Positions 47,899-55,933 of a stretch of DNA of 64,000 bases are shown piece by piece. This DNA is from DATDCY01 sp031406795 [NCBI: Candidatus Rokuibacteriota bacterium]. Its GTDB lineage: Bacteria; JAUVQV01. The DNA lies in assembly GCA_031406795.1 (NCBI GenBank), contig JANOHV010000072.1, positions 1 to 64,000 on the forward strand. Reading direction: 5' to 3'. A model generated the notes under the pieces. The model was given only the letters and a program-made list of their open reading frames with translations. It was not told the DNA's origin and did not search any database. The stretch's first letter is position 1. Every line of letters begins with the position of its first letter. Both the position numbers and the translations under genes were made by a program.

Positions 47899-48402
47899 AT
47901 GAGCATGAAGAACTACAGCATCCTTGAGGCGGTCGAAGTGGCCCTGATGATGGAGGAGGAGGGGATCCGGTTCTACACGCTCGCCGAGCAGAAGGCCGGC
48001 GATCCGGAATTGAAGCAGCTCTTCTCCCTGCTGCGGGACAAGGAGCACCAGCACATCGAGACCTTCCGGCGCTTCTTCGGGGACCTCTCCACCCGCAGCA
48101 GCGATCCGGACGCCGAACTCTGGCTGCTCGACACGGAGGTCGCTTCCTACTTCCGGGCCGCCGTCGAATCCGCGGTCTTTCCGACGAAGGGAGCGGCCGA
48201 GCGGGCCATCGCCGGGTTGCACGGGGCGGCGGAGATCTTGCGCCTTGCGCTGCGCATGGAGAAGGACAGCGTCTTGTTCTACAACGGACTGCTCGCCGCC
48301 GCGCCGTGGCCGGAGGCGCGAGCGCTCGTCGAGAAGGTGGTCGCCGAGGAGCGCCGGCACGTGGTCTTTGTCCACGAGAAGCTCGCGAGCCTCGGCGGCT
48401 GA
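47899..48402 (+). CDS. Ferritin-like (rubrerythrin-type) diiron protein
   Basis: A 167-residue four-helix protein with two E-x-x-(E/H) halves expected to bind a diiron site: MMEEEGIRFYTLAEQ (about 15-29) with DKEHQHIETFRRF (about 46-58), and LRMEKDSVLFYNGL (about 114-127) with EERRHVVFVHEKL (about 150-162). There is no rubredoxin domain. Such proteins reduce peroxide or store iron under oxidative stress in anaerobes. The start follows GAGGAG. Confidence 0.9.
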   Translation: MSMKNYSILEAVEVALMMEEEGIRFYTLAEQKAGDPELKQLFSLLRDKEHQHIETFRRFFGDLSTRSSDPDAELWLLDTEVASYFRAAVESAVFPTKGAAERAIAGLHGAAEILRLALRMEKDSVLFYNGLLAAAPWPEARALVEKVVAEERRHVVFVHEKLASLGG

Positions 48403-48414
48403 GCGTCGCGCCGG

Positions 48415-49857
48415 CTAGTCCGCGAGCAGCACGGTCTCCAGGTACGGGGGCACGGAGACCGGCCAGCCGAAGTGTTCGTCGATGTGCTTGGCGAACGCAG
48501 CGGACGCTTCCGCTTCCCCGTGCGTCACGAAGACCCGCCGCGGCGGCTTCTGCATGCCCGAGAGCCAGCGCGTCAGTTCGTCGCGGTCGGCGTGGGCCGA
48601 AAAACCGGGGATGCTCTCGATCTTCGCGCGCACCTGGCGCATCTTCCCGAAGAGCCGGACTTCGGGCCGCCCGTCCAGGATCTGCCGCCCGAGCGTCCCG
48701 GCCGCCTGGTAGCCGACGAAAAGCACGGTGCTCTCGGGCCGCGAGAGGTTGGTCTCGAGGTGGTGCTTGACGCGCCCGCCGTTGCACATCCCGGCGCCGG
48801 CGATGATCATCACGGTCCCGGAGATGCTGTTGATCGCCTTGGACTGCTCCACGGTGCGGATCAGCTTGAGCCCCGAGAATTGAAACGGCGAGGCCCGGCG
48901 CGCGATCAGGCCGTGCATCTGCGCATCGAGGATCTCCGGGTGCTTCTCGAAGACATCCGTCACGCGCACCGCCATCGGGCTGTCGACGAAGACCAGCAGG
49001 TGCGGGATGCGTTTGACCCCGATCAGTTCGTTGAGGTACCAGAGCACTTCCTGGGTGCGCTCGAGTGCGAAACTCGGCACGACGATGTTCCCCCCGCGCC
49101 GGCGCGTCTCGGTGATGACCGCGGCGAGGTGCTCCTTGATCTGTCCGCTCTGCTCGTGCAGCCGGTCGCCGTACGTCGATTCCACGACGATCCAGTCGGC
49201 GTCGGCGGCGGCAACCGGGTCGTTGAGCAGCGGCTTGTCCCAGCGGCCGACATCCCCCGAAAAGAGCACGGCCCGTCGCGCGGCGCCCGTGCCGATGGCG
49301 ACGAGCACGGAGGCGGAGCCGAGGATGTGGCCGGCGTCGCGAAACTCGGCGGTGATGCCCTCGCCGATCGGCACCGGCGTGCCGTAGGCAACGGGGTCGA
49401 AGAGCGGCAGGGTCGCGGTCACGTCGTCCATGGTGTAGAGCGGCACCTCGGGGTGCGGCCCGGTGCGCTTCTCTCGAGCGTGGCGCTTTTTCTTGTAGGC
49501 GGCATCCTCGACCTGGAGTTTCGCCGAATCCGCGAGCACGATCGCGGCGAGTTCGGCGGTGACCGGCGTCGAGACGATGCGCCCGCGGAAGCCGTCGTGC
49601 ACGAGCCGCGGCAGATAGCCGCAGTGGTCGACATGGGCGTGCGTGAGCAGCAGCGTGTCGATGGAGGCGGGCGGGACCGGGAAGGGGTCCCAGTTGCGCG
49701 CCAGCAGATCGCGCTCCTGGTAGAGGCCGCAGTCGACGAGGATGCGGCTGGCCCCGGCCTCGAGGAGATACCGTGAACCGGTGACGTTCTGCGCGGCGCC
49801 CAGAAAGGTCAGGCGCGGCGGGACTGCGGAGACGTTCTTTGCCGTTTTCTGGGTCAT
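48415..49857 (-). CDS. Metallo-beta-lactamase/beta-CASP ribonuclease-like protein
   Basis: A 480-residue zinc-dependent hydrolase of the CPSF/YSH1-type beta-CASP family. Motif THAHVDHCGYLP (about 73), GHILGSASV (about 175), FSGDVGRWD and ESTYGDRLH supply the metal site; the inserted beta-CASP part includes FVDSPMAVRVTDVF, and the end has FSAHADRDEL (about 418) and THGEAEAS. Members process RNA or degrade it from one end in the cytoplasm; targets here are unknown. It diverges from the deaminase gene. Confidence 0.95.
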   Translation of the reverse strand: MTQKTAKNVSAVPPRLTFLGAAQNVTGSRYLLEAGASRILVDCGLYQERDLLARNWDPFPVPPASIDTLLLTHAHVDHCGYLPRLVHDGFRGRIVSTPVTAELAAIVLADSAKLQVEDAAYKKKRHAREKRTGPHPEVPLYTMDDVTATLPLFDPVAYGTPVPIGEGITAEFRDAGHILGSASVLVAIGTGAARRAVLFSGDVGRWDKPLLNDPVAAADADWIVVESTYGDRLHEQSGQIKEHLAAVITETRRRGGNIVVPSFALERTQEVLWYLNELIGVKRIPHLLVFVDSPMAVRVTDVFEKHPEILDAQMHGLIARRASPFQFSGLKLIRTVEQSKAINSISGTVMIIAGAGMCNGGRVKHHLETNLSRPESTVLFVGYQAAGTLGRQILDGRPEVRLFGKMRQVRAKIESIPGFSAHADRDELTRWLSGMQKPPRRVFVTHGEAEASAAFAKHIDEHFGWPVSVPPYLETVLLAD

Positions 49858-49870
49858 GGTCGTCCTCCCT

Positions 49871-49879
49871 TGGTATGAT
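49871..49879 (+). promoter_or_regulatory. Extended -10 promoter of the deaminase gene
   Basis: TGG-TATGAT lies 28 bases before the ATG at 49908, with a strong AGGGGAGGGGG ribosome site between. Confidence 0.45.
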
Positions 49880-49907
49880 GAAACAACTCTAGCAGGGGAG
49901 GGGGCGG

Positions 49908-50390
49908 ATGGAAACAGGTGGTGACGCTACGGGGATGCTCGCCGCGCTCGCGGCGGCGCGGCACAATCTGCGCCGTCCCGACGGCGGGCCGTTCGGCGCC
50001 TGCATCGTCCGGGACGGCCGGGTGCTCGCCGTCGCGCGCAACACCGTGCTCGCGCGCCGGGACCCGACCTGTCACGCGGAAGTCAACGCGATCCGGCTGG
50101 CCGCGCGCCGCCTCGGCGCGCACGAGCTGGCCGGCTGCCGGATCTATTCCACCACCGAGCCCTGCCCGATGTGTTTCGCCGCCATCCACTGGGCCGGCAT
50201 CGACACGCTGGTCTACGGGACGCGCATCGCCGACGTGGCGCGACTGGGCTTTCGGGAACTCACGATTTCGAACCGGACGATGCGCCGGCTCGGCGGCGGT
50301 TCGATGCGGATCGTTTCCGGCGTGCTGCGGGAGGAGTGTCTCGAACTGCTGCGGGAGTGGGAAGCACGCCACTCGAACACGACGTACTGA
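49908..50390 (+). CDS. Nucleoside/guanine deaminase-type protein (CDA fold)
   Basis: A 160-residue zinc deaminase with the catalytic CHAEVNAIRLA (about 63-73: His ligand and proton-shuttle Glu) and zinc cysteines in TTEPCPMCFAA (about 83-93). GGPFGACIV and the AGIDTLVYGTRIADVARLGF stretch resemble guanine deaminase of Bacillus more than the tRNA adenosine deaminase TadA, but I cannot exclude another nucleoside or tRNA substrate. It does not appear to be in an operon. Confidence 0.88.
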   Translation: METGGDATGMLAALAAARHNLRRPDGGPFGACIVRDGRVLAVARNTVLARRDPTCHAEVNAIRLAARRLGAHELAGCRIYSTTEPCPMCFAAIHWAGIDTLVYGTRIADVARLGFRELTISNRTMRRLGGGSMRIVSGVLREECLELLREWEARHSNTTY

Positions 50391-50403
50391 GCGCAGCGGC
50401 TAC

Positions 50404-50520
50404 CGGGCGGGAATGAATCCCGCCCCTACGACAAGAACGTCTTCTGTGCGCTGGTGCTTGGAAGCGTCTTCCGGGAAGGAGAGCCCGTTCCGGTGTAGGG
50501 GAGGGGTTGATCCCCTCCCG
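50404..50520. repeat. Inverted pair of GGGCGGGG-type palindromes, family B copy 4
   Basis: Units at 50404-50429 and 50495-50520 face each other, filling the gap between the convergent deaminase and pyrF genes. They could serve as a bidirectional terminator. Confidence 0.75.
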
Positions 50521-50526
50521 ATCGGC

Positions 50527-50553
50527 CCGATCAGGCCGATCAGGCCGATCAGG
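50527..50553. repeat. 9-bp tandem repeat at the pyrF 3' end
   Basis: GATCAGGCC occurs three times in tandem, the last running into the pyrF stop codon and final codons. Being a multiple of three, copy changes would only alter the region after or at the stop. Confidence 0.6.
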
Positions 50554-51304
50554 CCGGGAACAGCGCGGCGATGCGGCTTTGGATCGCCACGGCGGCGGCG
50601 CGCGGGTCCGTCGCGGAGCGGATGGGGCGGCCGACGACGATGTAATCCGCGCCGCCGCGGAAGGCCTCCTCGATGTCGACCGTCCGCTTCTGGTCGTCAG
50701 TCGGGCGGTTGAGCACCGGACGGATGCCGGGGGTCACGACAAGGAACCGCTCGCCGAGATGCTCGCGCAGCCGCGGGGCCTCGAGGCCGGATGAGATGAC
50801 CCCGTCGCACCCGATCTCCAGGGCCCGCCGGGCGCGCGAGAGCACGAGGTCCGCGACATTGCAGGAGAAGCCCAGGTCGTCGAGGTCCCCCTGGTCGAGG
50901 CTGGTGAGCACCGTGACCGCAAGAATCTTGACTTCGCCCCGCGCCTCGACCGCGGCACGCATGATCGCGTCATTGCCGTGGACGGTCGTGAAGCTCACCC
51001 CGCGGCCCTGGAGGCGCCGCACCGCCGAGCGGACCGTTTCGGGAACGTCGAAGAACTTGAGGTCGGCGAAGACCTGCTTCCCCTGTCCGGTGAGCCAGGA
51101 GACCAGCTCCCAGTAATTGCCGGCCATGAACAGTTCGAGGCCGACCTTGTAGAAACTGACGCTGTCGCCCAGTTGTTCGACGAAACGGCGGGCCTGCTCG
51201 TGGTCGGGGACGTCCAGGGCCACGATGAGCCGGTCAGTCGCGGGAATCCCCTTATAAGTGTTCGGGGGGAGGCCGTCGCCGGCAGCCGTTCCGTCCGTCG
51301 TCAT
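50549..51304 (-). CDS. pyrF: Orotidine 5'-phosphate decarboxylase
   Basis: Last step of UMP synthesis. The 251-residue TIM barrel shows RLIVALDVPDHEQA (about 22), the catalytic ADLKFFDVPETV (about 78-89), TVHGNDAIM (about 106), VTPGIRP (about 196) and the phosphate-binding IVVGRPI (about 229). I start at ATG 51304 because a near-consensus promoter places transcription start within a base or two of it; an ATG nine bases upstream (51313) overlaps the -10 box. There is no ribosome site. Confidence 0.98.
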   Translation of the reverse strand: MTTDGTAAGDGLPPNTYKGIPATDRLIVALDVPDHEQARRFVEQLGDSVSFYKVGLELFMAGNYWELVSWLTGQGKQVFADLKFFDVPETVRSAVRRLQGRGVSFTTVHGNDAIMRAAVEARGEVKILAVTVLTSLDQGDLDDLGFSCNVADLVLSRARRALEIGCDGVISSGLEAPRLREHLGERFLVVTPGIRPVLNRPTDDQKRTVDIEEAFRGGADYIVVGRPIRSATDPRAAAVAIQSRIAALFPA

Positions 51305-51311
51305 GCGCGGC

Positions 51312-51340
51312 ATTGTCCGGCCACGCCCGCTCCGTGTCAA
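51312..51340 (-). promoter_or_regulatory. Sigma70 promoter of pyrF giving a leaderless mRNA
   Basis: On the minus strand TTGACA (51340-51335), a 17-base spacer and GACAAT (51317-51312); the ATG (51304) follows 7 bases later. This is the clearest of the leaderless promoter cases in the window. Confidence 0.75.
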
Positions 51341-51441
51341 CCGCCGCGCTCGCCAGGCTCCCCGTTCTCGCCTCTCGCGCCGGGGGGCCGCTGTAGTAGA
51401 ATGGCGCCAGGTACCGTACTACTCTGTCATGGAGCTACGCC

Positions 51442-52533
51442 GTGCGTTCTGAAGAACAGGGTTCGTCCGTCTCGCTGCCGCACGAGGTGTGCGAAAGCCT
51501 TGTCGAAGAGGCTCCCGTGGGCATGTGCGTGGTGCAGGACGGCCGCGTCGTCTATGCGAACCGCTGGCTGCGCGAATTCAGCGGCTATGCGGGCAGCGCC
51601 GATCTCCCCCGGGACGTTGACACCGTGATTCACCCGGATGACCTGGCGCTGGTCACCCGGCAGATGCACCTGCGGCTCTCCGGGCAGGAGGCGTTCCCGA
51701 GTTGCACGGTGCGGTTCATGCTGCGCGACGGCGGGGTTCGCGAGGTGGAACTCTACGACAGGAGCATCCTCTACCGGGGCCGCCCGGCCATCGAGGCCGC
51801 CGTTATTGACATCACGGCCCGGGTCGCGGCCGAGCGCAAGTTGCAGGAACATACCGCGCGTCTCGAGGAAACGAATCGTCTGCGCCTGCTATTCTGCGAC
51901 ATTCTCAGCCACGACCTCGTGAATCCCGTCTGGATCACGGAGAACTACCTGCGGCTGCTGATGGATGGGGGCGTTCCCGAGGACAAGCTGCCGTACTACG
52001 GCGGGATGCGCGGCTCCCTGACGAAGGCCCGGGGCATCCTCGCCGATGCCCGCGCCTATCTGGCGATACCGGATCGTACCGCGGGCGAAGAGGGCAGGAT
52101 CGATCTCGACGGGATTGCCGAGGAGGTGGTGAACAGCCTCCGTCCGCTCAGTGAGGAGAAGGGCCAGCGGATCGCCGTCACCCTCGCCGGGGGTGCGGCG
52201 ATCGCCGCGGGGCCCCAGGTCAGCGAAGTCGTCGGACAGCTGCTCTCGAACGCGATCAAGTACGGCCCGCCGGACTCGGCGATCGAGGTTTCAGTCAGCG
52301 CCGGCCCTCGCGTGCGTCTCGAGGTCCGCGACCGCGGCCCCGGCGTGCCGCTGGAGGGGCGCGAGCGCATCTTTCAGCGCTTCGAGAGCATGGAGAAGGG
52401 TCCGATTGCCGGGATCGGTCTGGGTCTGACCATCGTGCGCCGCATCGTGGAGCTGCACCACGGCCGGGTCTGGGTGGAGGAGAATGCGGGCGGTGGCAGC
52501 GTCTTCATCGCCGAGTTCCCCGCAGCCCGCTGA
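51442..52533 (+). CDS. Orphan cytosolic PAS-domain sensor histidine kinase
   Basis: A 363-residue kinase with no membrane segment. Residues about 18-135 form a PAS domain (EEAPVGMCVVQDGRVVYANRWL is its start, quoted in part: GMCVVQDGRVVYANRW) with its C-terminal cap; the phospho-acceptor is His in ILSHDLVNPV (about 158), a slightly variant H box; the ATPase has QLLSNAIKYGPPDSAI (N box, about 268), RDRGPGVP (G1) and GIGLGLTIVRRIVELHHG (G2). No response regulator is adjacent. It starts with GTG after GGAG. Ligand unknown. Confidence 0.93.
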   Translation: MRSEEQGSSVSLPHEVCESLVEEAPVGMCVVQDGRVVYANRWLREFSGYAGSADLPRDVDTVIHPDDLALVTRQMHLRLSGQEAFPSCTVRFMLRDGGVREVELYDRSILYRGRPAIEAAVIDITARVAAERKLQEHTARLEETNRLRLLFCDILSHDLVNPVWITENYLRLLMDGGVPEDKLPYYGGMRGSLTKARGILADARAYLAIPDRTAGEEGRIDLDGIAEEVVNSLRPLSEEKGQRIAVTLAGGAAIAAGPQVSEVVGQLLSNAIKYGPPDSAIEVSVSAGPRVRLEVRDRGPGVPLEGRERIFQRFESMEKGPIAGIGLGLTIVRRIVELHHGRVWVEENAGGGSVFIAEFPAAR

Positions 52534-52545
52534 AGCCGGCCCCTT

Positions 52546-54192
52546 TCAGCGGCCCTCGCCGAAGGGTCTTCTGTCGAAGGTGGCGGCGATGCCGTCCGGG
52601 GCCTTGCGCAGGACGATGTCGCACCGCCAGCGGGCGTCGTCGCGGGCGGGGTGGTCCGTGGTGAAATGCAGCCCGCGGCTCTCGGCGCGGCGCGCGGCGC
52701 ACTCGATGATCAGTTCGGCGACCGTGGTGATGTTGCGCAGCTCGATCAGGTCGTTGGTGACGAACACGCCGCGGTAGTACTCCTCGATCTCGTCCTTGAG
52801 CAGCCTCACCCGCGAGCGGGCGCGTGCCAGCCGTTTGTCCGAGCGCACGATGCCGACGTAGTTCCACATCGCCCGCCGCAGTTCGTCCCAGTTCTGGCTC
52901 ACGACGACCTCCTCGGTACTCGGCGCGGCGTTGCCCGGGTTCCACGCGGCGACCGGCGGGGGCGGCCTGCCGCCGTCTTTGATCGCCGCCTCGTACGCCC
53001 GATGGGCGAAGACGACCGCCTCGAGCAGCGAGTTGCTCGCCAGCCGGTTCGCGCCGTGCAGTCCGGTGAAGGCGGTCTCGCCGGCGCAGTACAGGCCGTC
53101 AAGCGTGGTCCGCCCGTCGGGCCCCGTCACGACACCGCCGCACAGGTAGTGCGCAGCCGGCACCACGGGGATCGGCTGGCTGGTGATATCGATGCCGTAC
53201 TCCAGGCAGCGCGCGTGGATGGTCGGGAAGCGCTCCCGCAGAAATTCGGCGGGTCGGTGGCTGATGTCGAGCAGCACGTGCTCGGCGCCGCTGGTCTTCA
53301 TTTCGTGGTCGATGGCCCGCGCGACGATGTCCCGCGGCGCCAGGTCCCGGCGCGGGTCGTACTTCGCCATGAAGGGCTCCCCGGCGATCGTCTTGAGGAT
53401 GCCGCCCTCGCCGCGCACCGCCTCGCTGACCAGGAAGCTCTTGGCCGCCGGGTGATAGAGGCAGGTCGGGTGGAACTGGAAGAACTCCATCCCCGCGACG
53501 GCCGCGCCGGCGCGAAAGGCCATCGCCACCCCGTCGCCCGTGGCGACGTCGGGGTTGCTGGTGTAGAGATAGACCTTGCCGGCGCCGCCGGTGGCGAGCA
53601 GGGTCGCGGGGGCGAGGAACGTGTGCACCTCGCCCCGGCGGCTGTCCAGGACGTAGGCCCCCCAGACCCGGTCGTGCCCGTCGCGGATCGCCCCGCCGAG
53701 TCGCGATTCGAGGATAAGGTCGATGGCGATGTGGTACTCGAAGATGCCGATGCGCGGGTGCGCGCGGCAGCGCTCGATCAGGCTCTCCTCGATCTCCCGC
53801 CCCGTCGAGTCCTTGGCGTGCAGGATGCGCCGGCGCGAATGGCCGCCCTCCATGCCGAGGTCGTACCCGACACCGGGTTCGGCGTCGCGGGAGAAATCGC
53901 ACCCCAGGTCGATCAGCTCGCGGATGCGCTCCGGTCCGCTCCGCACGACCAGCTCCACCACGTCGCGGTGGCAGAGGCCGTCGCCGGCGGTCAGCGTGTC
54001 GTCGATGTGCAGGTCGAAGCGGTCCTGCGCGCTCCAGACCGAGGCGATGCCCCCCTGGGCGTACCAGGTGTTCGAAGCCTGCGCCTCGCGCTTGGAGACG
54101 ACCGCGACGGTGCCGTGCGCTGCCGCCTTGAGCGCGAACGAGAGCCCGGCAACGCCGCTGCCGATGACCAGGTAGTCGATCCGGTGCTCCAT
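52546..54192 (-). CDS. nadB: [10 protein letters not shown] oxidase
   Basis: Oxidises aspartate to [14 protein letters not shown] with FAD for NAD synthesis; fumarate can be the electron acceptor in anaerobes. The 548-residue protein has IGSGVAGLSFALKAA (about 10), SNTWYAQGGIASV (about 40), QFHPTCLYHP (about 235), SEAVRGEGG, AAHYLCGGVVTGPDGRTTLDG (about 346, quoted in part: HYLCGGVV) and HGANRLASNSLLEA. The family is homologous to SdhA but shows the NadB-type C-terminal helical domain. nadA and nadC are not in the window. Start at ATG 54192 (MEHRIDYLVIG); the frame upstream to 54300 lies in a repeat. Confidence 0.95.
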   Translation of the reverse strand: MEHRIDYLVIGSGVAGLSFALKAAAHGTVAVVSKREAQASNTWYAQGGIASVWSAQDRFDLHIDDTLTAGDGLCHRDVVELVVRSGPERIRELIDLGCDFSRDAEPGVGYDLGMEGGHSRRRILHAKDSTGREIEESLIERCRAHPRIGIFEYHIAIDLILESRLGGAIRDGHDRVWGAYVLDSRRGEVHTFLAPATLLATGGAGKVYLYTSNPDVATGDGVAMAFRAGAAVAGMEFFQFHPTCLYHPAAKSFLVSEAVRGEGGILKTIAGEPFMAKYDPRRDLAPRDIVARAIDHEMKTSGAEHVLLDISHRPAEFLRERFPTIHARCLEYGIDITSQPIPVVPAAHYLCGGVVTGPDGRTTLDGLYCAGETAFTGLHGANRLASNSLLEAVVFAHRAYEAAIKDGGRPPPPVAAWNPGNAAPSTEEVVVSQNWDELRRAMWNYVGIVRSDKRLARARSRVRLLKDEIEEYYRGVFVTNDLIELRNITTVAELIIECAARRAESRGLHFTTDHPARDDARWRCDIVLRKAPDGIAATFDRRPFGEGR

Positions 54193-54216
54193 CAGGGGGA
54201 CTGTTTCTAGAGCGTG

Positions 54217-54351
54217 GATGAGTGACGAGCGGGATTTTTCGTCCTGGCAAGTCGTCCGAGGAAGCGGCCGCGGAGGCGTACCGGAAGGTACGACGCACAA
54301 GGCTGCAACGAGGCGACGCAGTCAGGGCGGAAAAGACCCTCGTCAATCATC
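54217..54351. repeat. 135-bp palindromic intergenic element, family A copy 2
   Basis: Imperfect terminal arms (GATGAGTGACGAGCGGGATT from 54217; its inverse ends at 54351) enclose a centre GGCGTACC-GGAA-GGTACGAC (54275-54294) and GCAACGAGGCGACGCAG blocks. The layout matches the element at 19302-19425. It lies between the TPR gene's stop and nadB's start and contains a TTTTT run, so it may end TPR transcription. Confidence 0.7.
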
Positions 54352-54355
54352 TTCG

Positions 54356-54829
54356 CTAATGGGGTTTGTCCATGTCGGTGCGGATGATGCCGTACTTGTC
54401 CAGTTCGCCCTGCAGGGTGGCGCTGCCCAGCACCCAGGCGCGCCGCAGATCGTCCTGGGATTCCTGTTCTTTCCCGAGCGAGTCCTGCGCCATGCCCCGG
54501 CAGTAAAAGGCCACCGCGTACGAGGGATCCAGCTCGATGGAGCGGGAGAAGTCGGCGACCGCCCCCTCGAAGTCCATCTGGGCCATGCGCCCCATCCCGC
54601 GGCGGAAATGCAGGCGGGGGCTGTCCGGCTTCAGCTCGACCGCGCGGTCGAAGTCCTTGAGCGCATCCGCGTACTGGCCCAGCGTGATTAGCGCCGCGCC
54701 GTGGGCGACGAGCAGTCCGACATCGTCGGGGTCCAGTTCGAGCGCCTTGGCGAAGACGGCCGCTGCCTCGTCGAACTTCGTCTGGGAGAGCAGTCGCTGC
54801 CCCTCCGCGATCAGGTCATCCATGTCCAT
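54356..54829 (-). CDS. Tetratricopeptide repeat protein
   Basis: A 157-residue all-helical protein with at least three TPRs (for example FDEAAAVFAKALELDPDDV, YADALKDFDRAVELKPDSP, FEGAVADFSRSIELDPSYA) and no signal peptide, so a cytoplasmic protein-protein interaction role. The start at 54829 follows GGAGGG by 8 bases. Partner unknown. Confidence 0.9.
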   Translation of the reverse strand: MDMDDLIAEGQRLLSQTKFDEAAAVFAKALELDPDDVGLLVAHGAALITLGQYADALKDFDRAVELKPDSPRLHFRRGMGRMAQMDFEGAVADFSRSIELDPSYAVAFYCRGMAQDSLGKEQESQDDLRRAWVLGSATLQGELDKYGIIRTDMDKPH

Positions 54830-54914
54830 TGAACAATCCCTCCATTTACCGTCCACGGTACCACAACCGCGGGCGGCACGCCCTTCCTGTGGCGGCGGTC
54901 AGGGCTGGTCTGCG

Positions 54915-55109
54915 GCGGGGGAGGGGGTGAACCCCTCCCCTACGCACGCACGAATATTGGGATGAACCGCTCCCCTGCGCTCGCATGCTATTAGGGTGAA
55001 CCGCTCCCCTCCGCTCGCATACTATTGGGGTGAACCGCTCCCCTACCCACGCACGATTCCGCCTACGCGTGTCTGGGCTCGTCGTAGGGGCGGGGTTGAT
55101 CCCCGCCCG
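54915..55109. repeat. Family B cluster 5 with a 34-35-bp tandem array
   Basis: A family B unit (54915-54943) is followed by three further partial units with a period of 34-35 bases, each containing TGAACCGCTCCCCT and then a variable CGCTCGCATACTATT-like tail (about 54961-55065), and ends with a full inverted unit at 55084-55109. It appears that a palindromic unit was tandemly amplified. It fills the gap between the TPR gene's 5' side and the ccdA stop. Confidence 0.75.
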
Positions 55110-55121
55110 ACAATGGCCCGG

Positions 55122-55838
55122 TCAGCTGAAGAGCCCGGAAATCAGGTTGTTGAGGCGCTCGAAGGCGCCGGTGATCAGCAACACGCCCATCGCCATCATC
55201 ACCACTCCCGCGGCGATCTGCACCGGGCGCAGCCAGCGCCCGCTGCGGTTGGCGAGGCGCAGGGAGTAGGAGGCCGCGGCTCCGAAGACGAGAAAGGGGA
55301 TCGCCAGGCCGAGCGAGTAGGCGATCAGCAGCAGCCCGCCGCCGGCGACGCTGCCGGCGGTGGCGGCCTGGGCGAGCACCGCGAAGAGGACCGGGCCGAC
55401 GCAGGGCGTCCAGCCGAAAGCGAAGGCCATCCCGAGCAGCAGGCTGCGCCCATTGCCCGGTTCGCGGCGGCGGACCTCGAAGCGCCGCTCGCGGTAGAGC
55501 CAGGCGAAATGCAGCAGCCCGGCGACTTGCATGCCGAAGAGAAAGATCAGCACCCCGGCGACCCGGCGCAGCAGCAAGGCGTGGCCGGCGAGGAAGTGGC
55601 CGAGGGTGGTGGCGCTCAGGCCGAGGGCCGTGAAGACGATCGTGAACCCGACGCAGAAAATCGCGGCGTGCCGCAGGGTCTTCGGCAGGTAGGCGCGAGG
55701 AGGAAGGGTCTCGAGTTCCTCGAAGGAGAGTCCGGAGAGGTACCCCAGATAGCCGGGCATCAGCGGCAGCACGCACGGGCTGAAGAAGGACACGATGCCG
55801 CCGAGAAAGGCGGCCCCGTAGGAGAGGCCGTCGGTCAT
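55122..55838 (-). CDS. ccdA: CcdA-family cytochrome c biogenesis/thiol-disulfide transporter
   Basis: A 238-residue six-helix inner-membrane protein that moves reducing equivalents from cytoplasmic thioredoxin to the periplasm, needed for reducing apocytochrome c. The two redox cysteines lie in FSPCVLPLMPGYL (about residue 22) and WTPCVGPVL (about 145), in the symmetric CcdA arrangement. A partner thioredoxin-like protein is not adjacent. With ccsB it gives two parts of a system II maturation route. Confidence 0.95.
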   Translation of the reverse strand: MTDGLSYGAAFLGGIVSFFSPCVLPLMPGYLGYLSGLSFEELETLPPRAYLPKTLRHAAIFCVGFTIVFTALGLSATTLGHFLAGHALLLRRVAGVLIFLFGMQVAGLLHFAWLYRERRFEVRRREPGNGRSLLLGMAFAFGWTPCVGPVLFAVLAQAATAGSVAGGGLLLIAYSLGLAIPFLVFGAAASYSLRLANRSGRWLRPVQIAAGVVMMAMGVLLITGAFERLNNLISGLFS

Positions 55839-55880
55839 CGCTGCGGCCGCCGTCGAGGGTCCGGCTGTGGAGTGGAGGTC

Positions 55881-55909
55881 TTGTCATCGTCACGCATGGT
55901 CGGTATTGT
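55881..55909 (+). promoter_or_regulatory. Promoter of the activase operon
   Basis: TTGTCA (55881-55886), a 17-base spacer and TATTGT (55904-55909), with the ATG at 55934. Confidence 0.6.
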
Positions 55910-55933
55910 ACCCGAACGCGGAACGCAACAACC

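Noticed and set aside
54928-55066. Tandem repeats considered as a CRISPR array
   Set aside because: The units are contiguous with no 30-40-base unique spacers, the period is 34-35 bases including the variable tail, and no cas genes are present.
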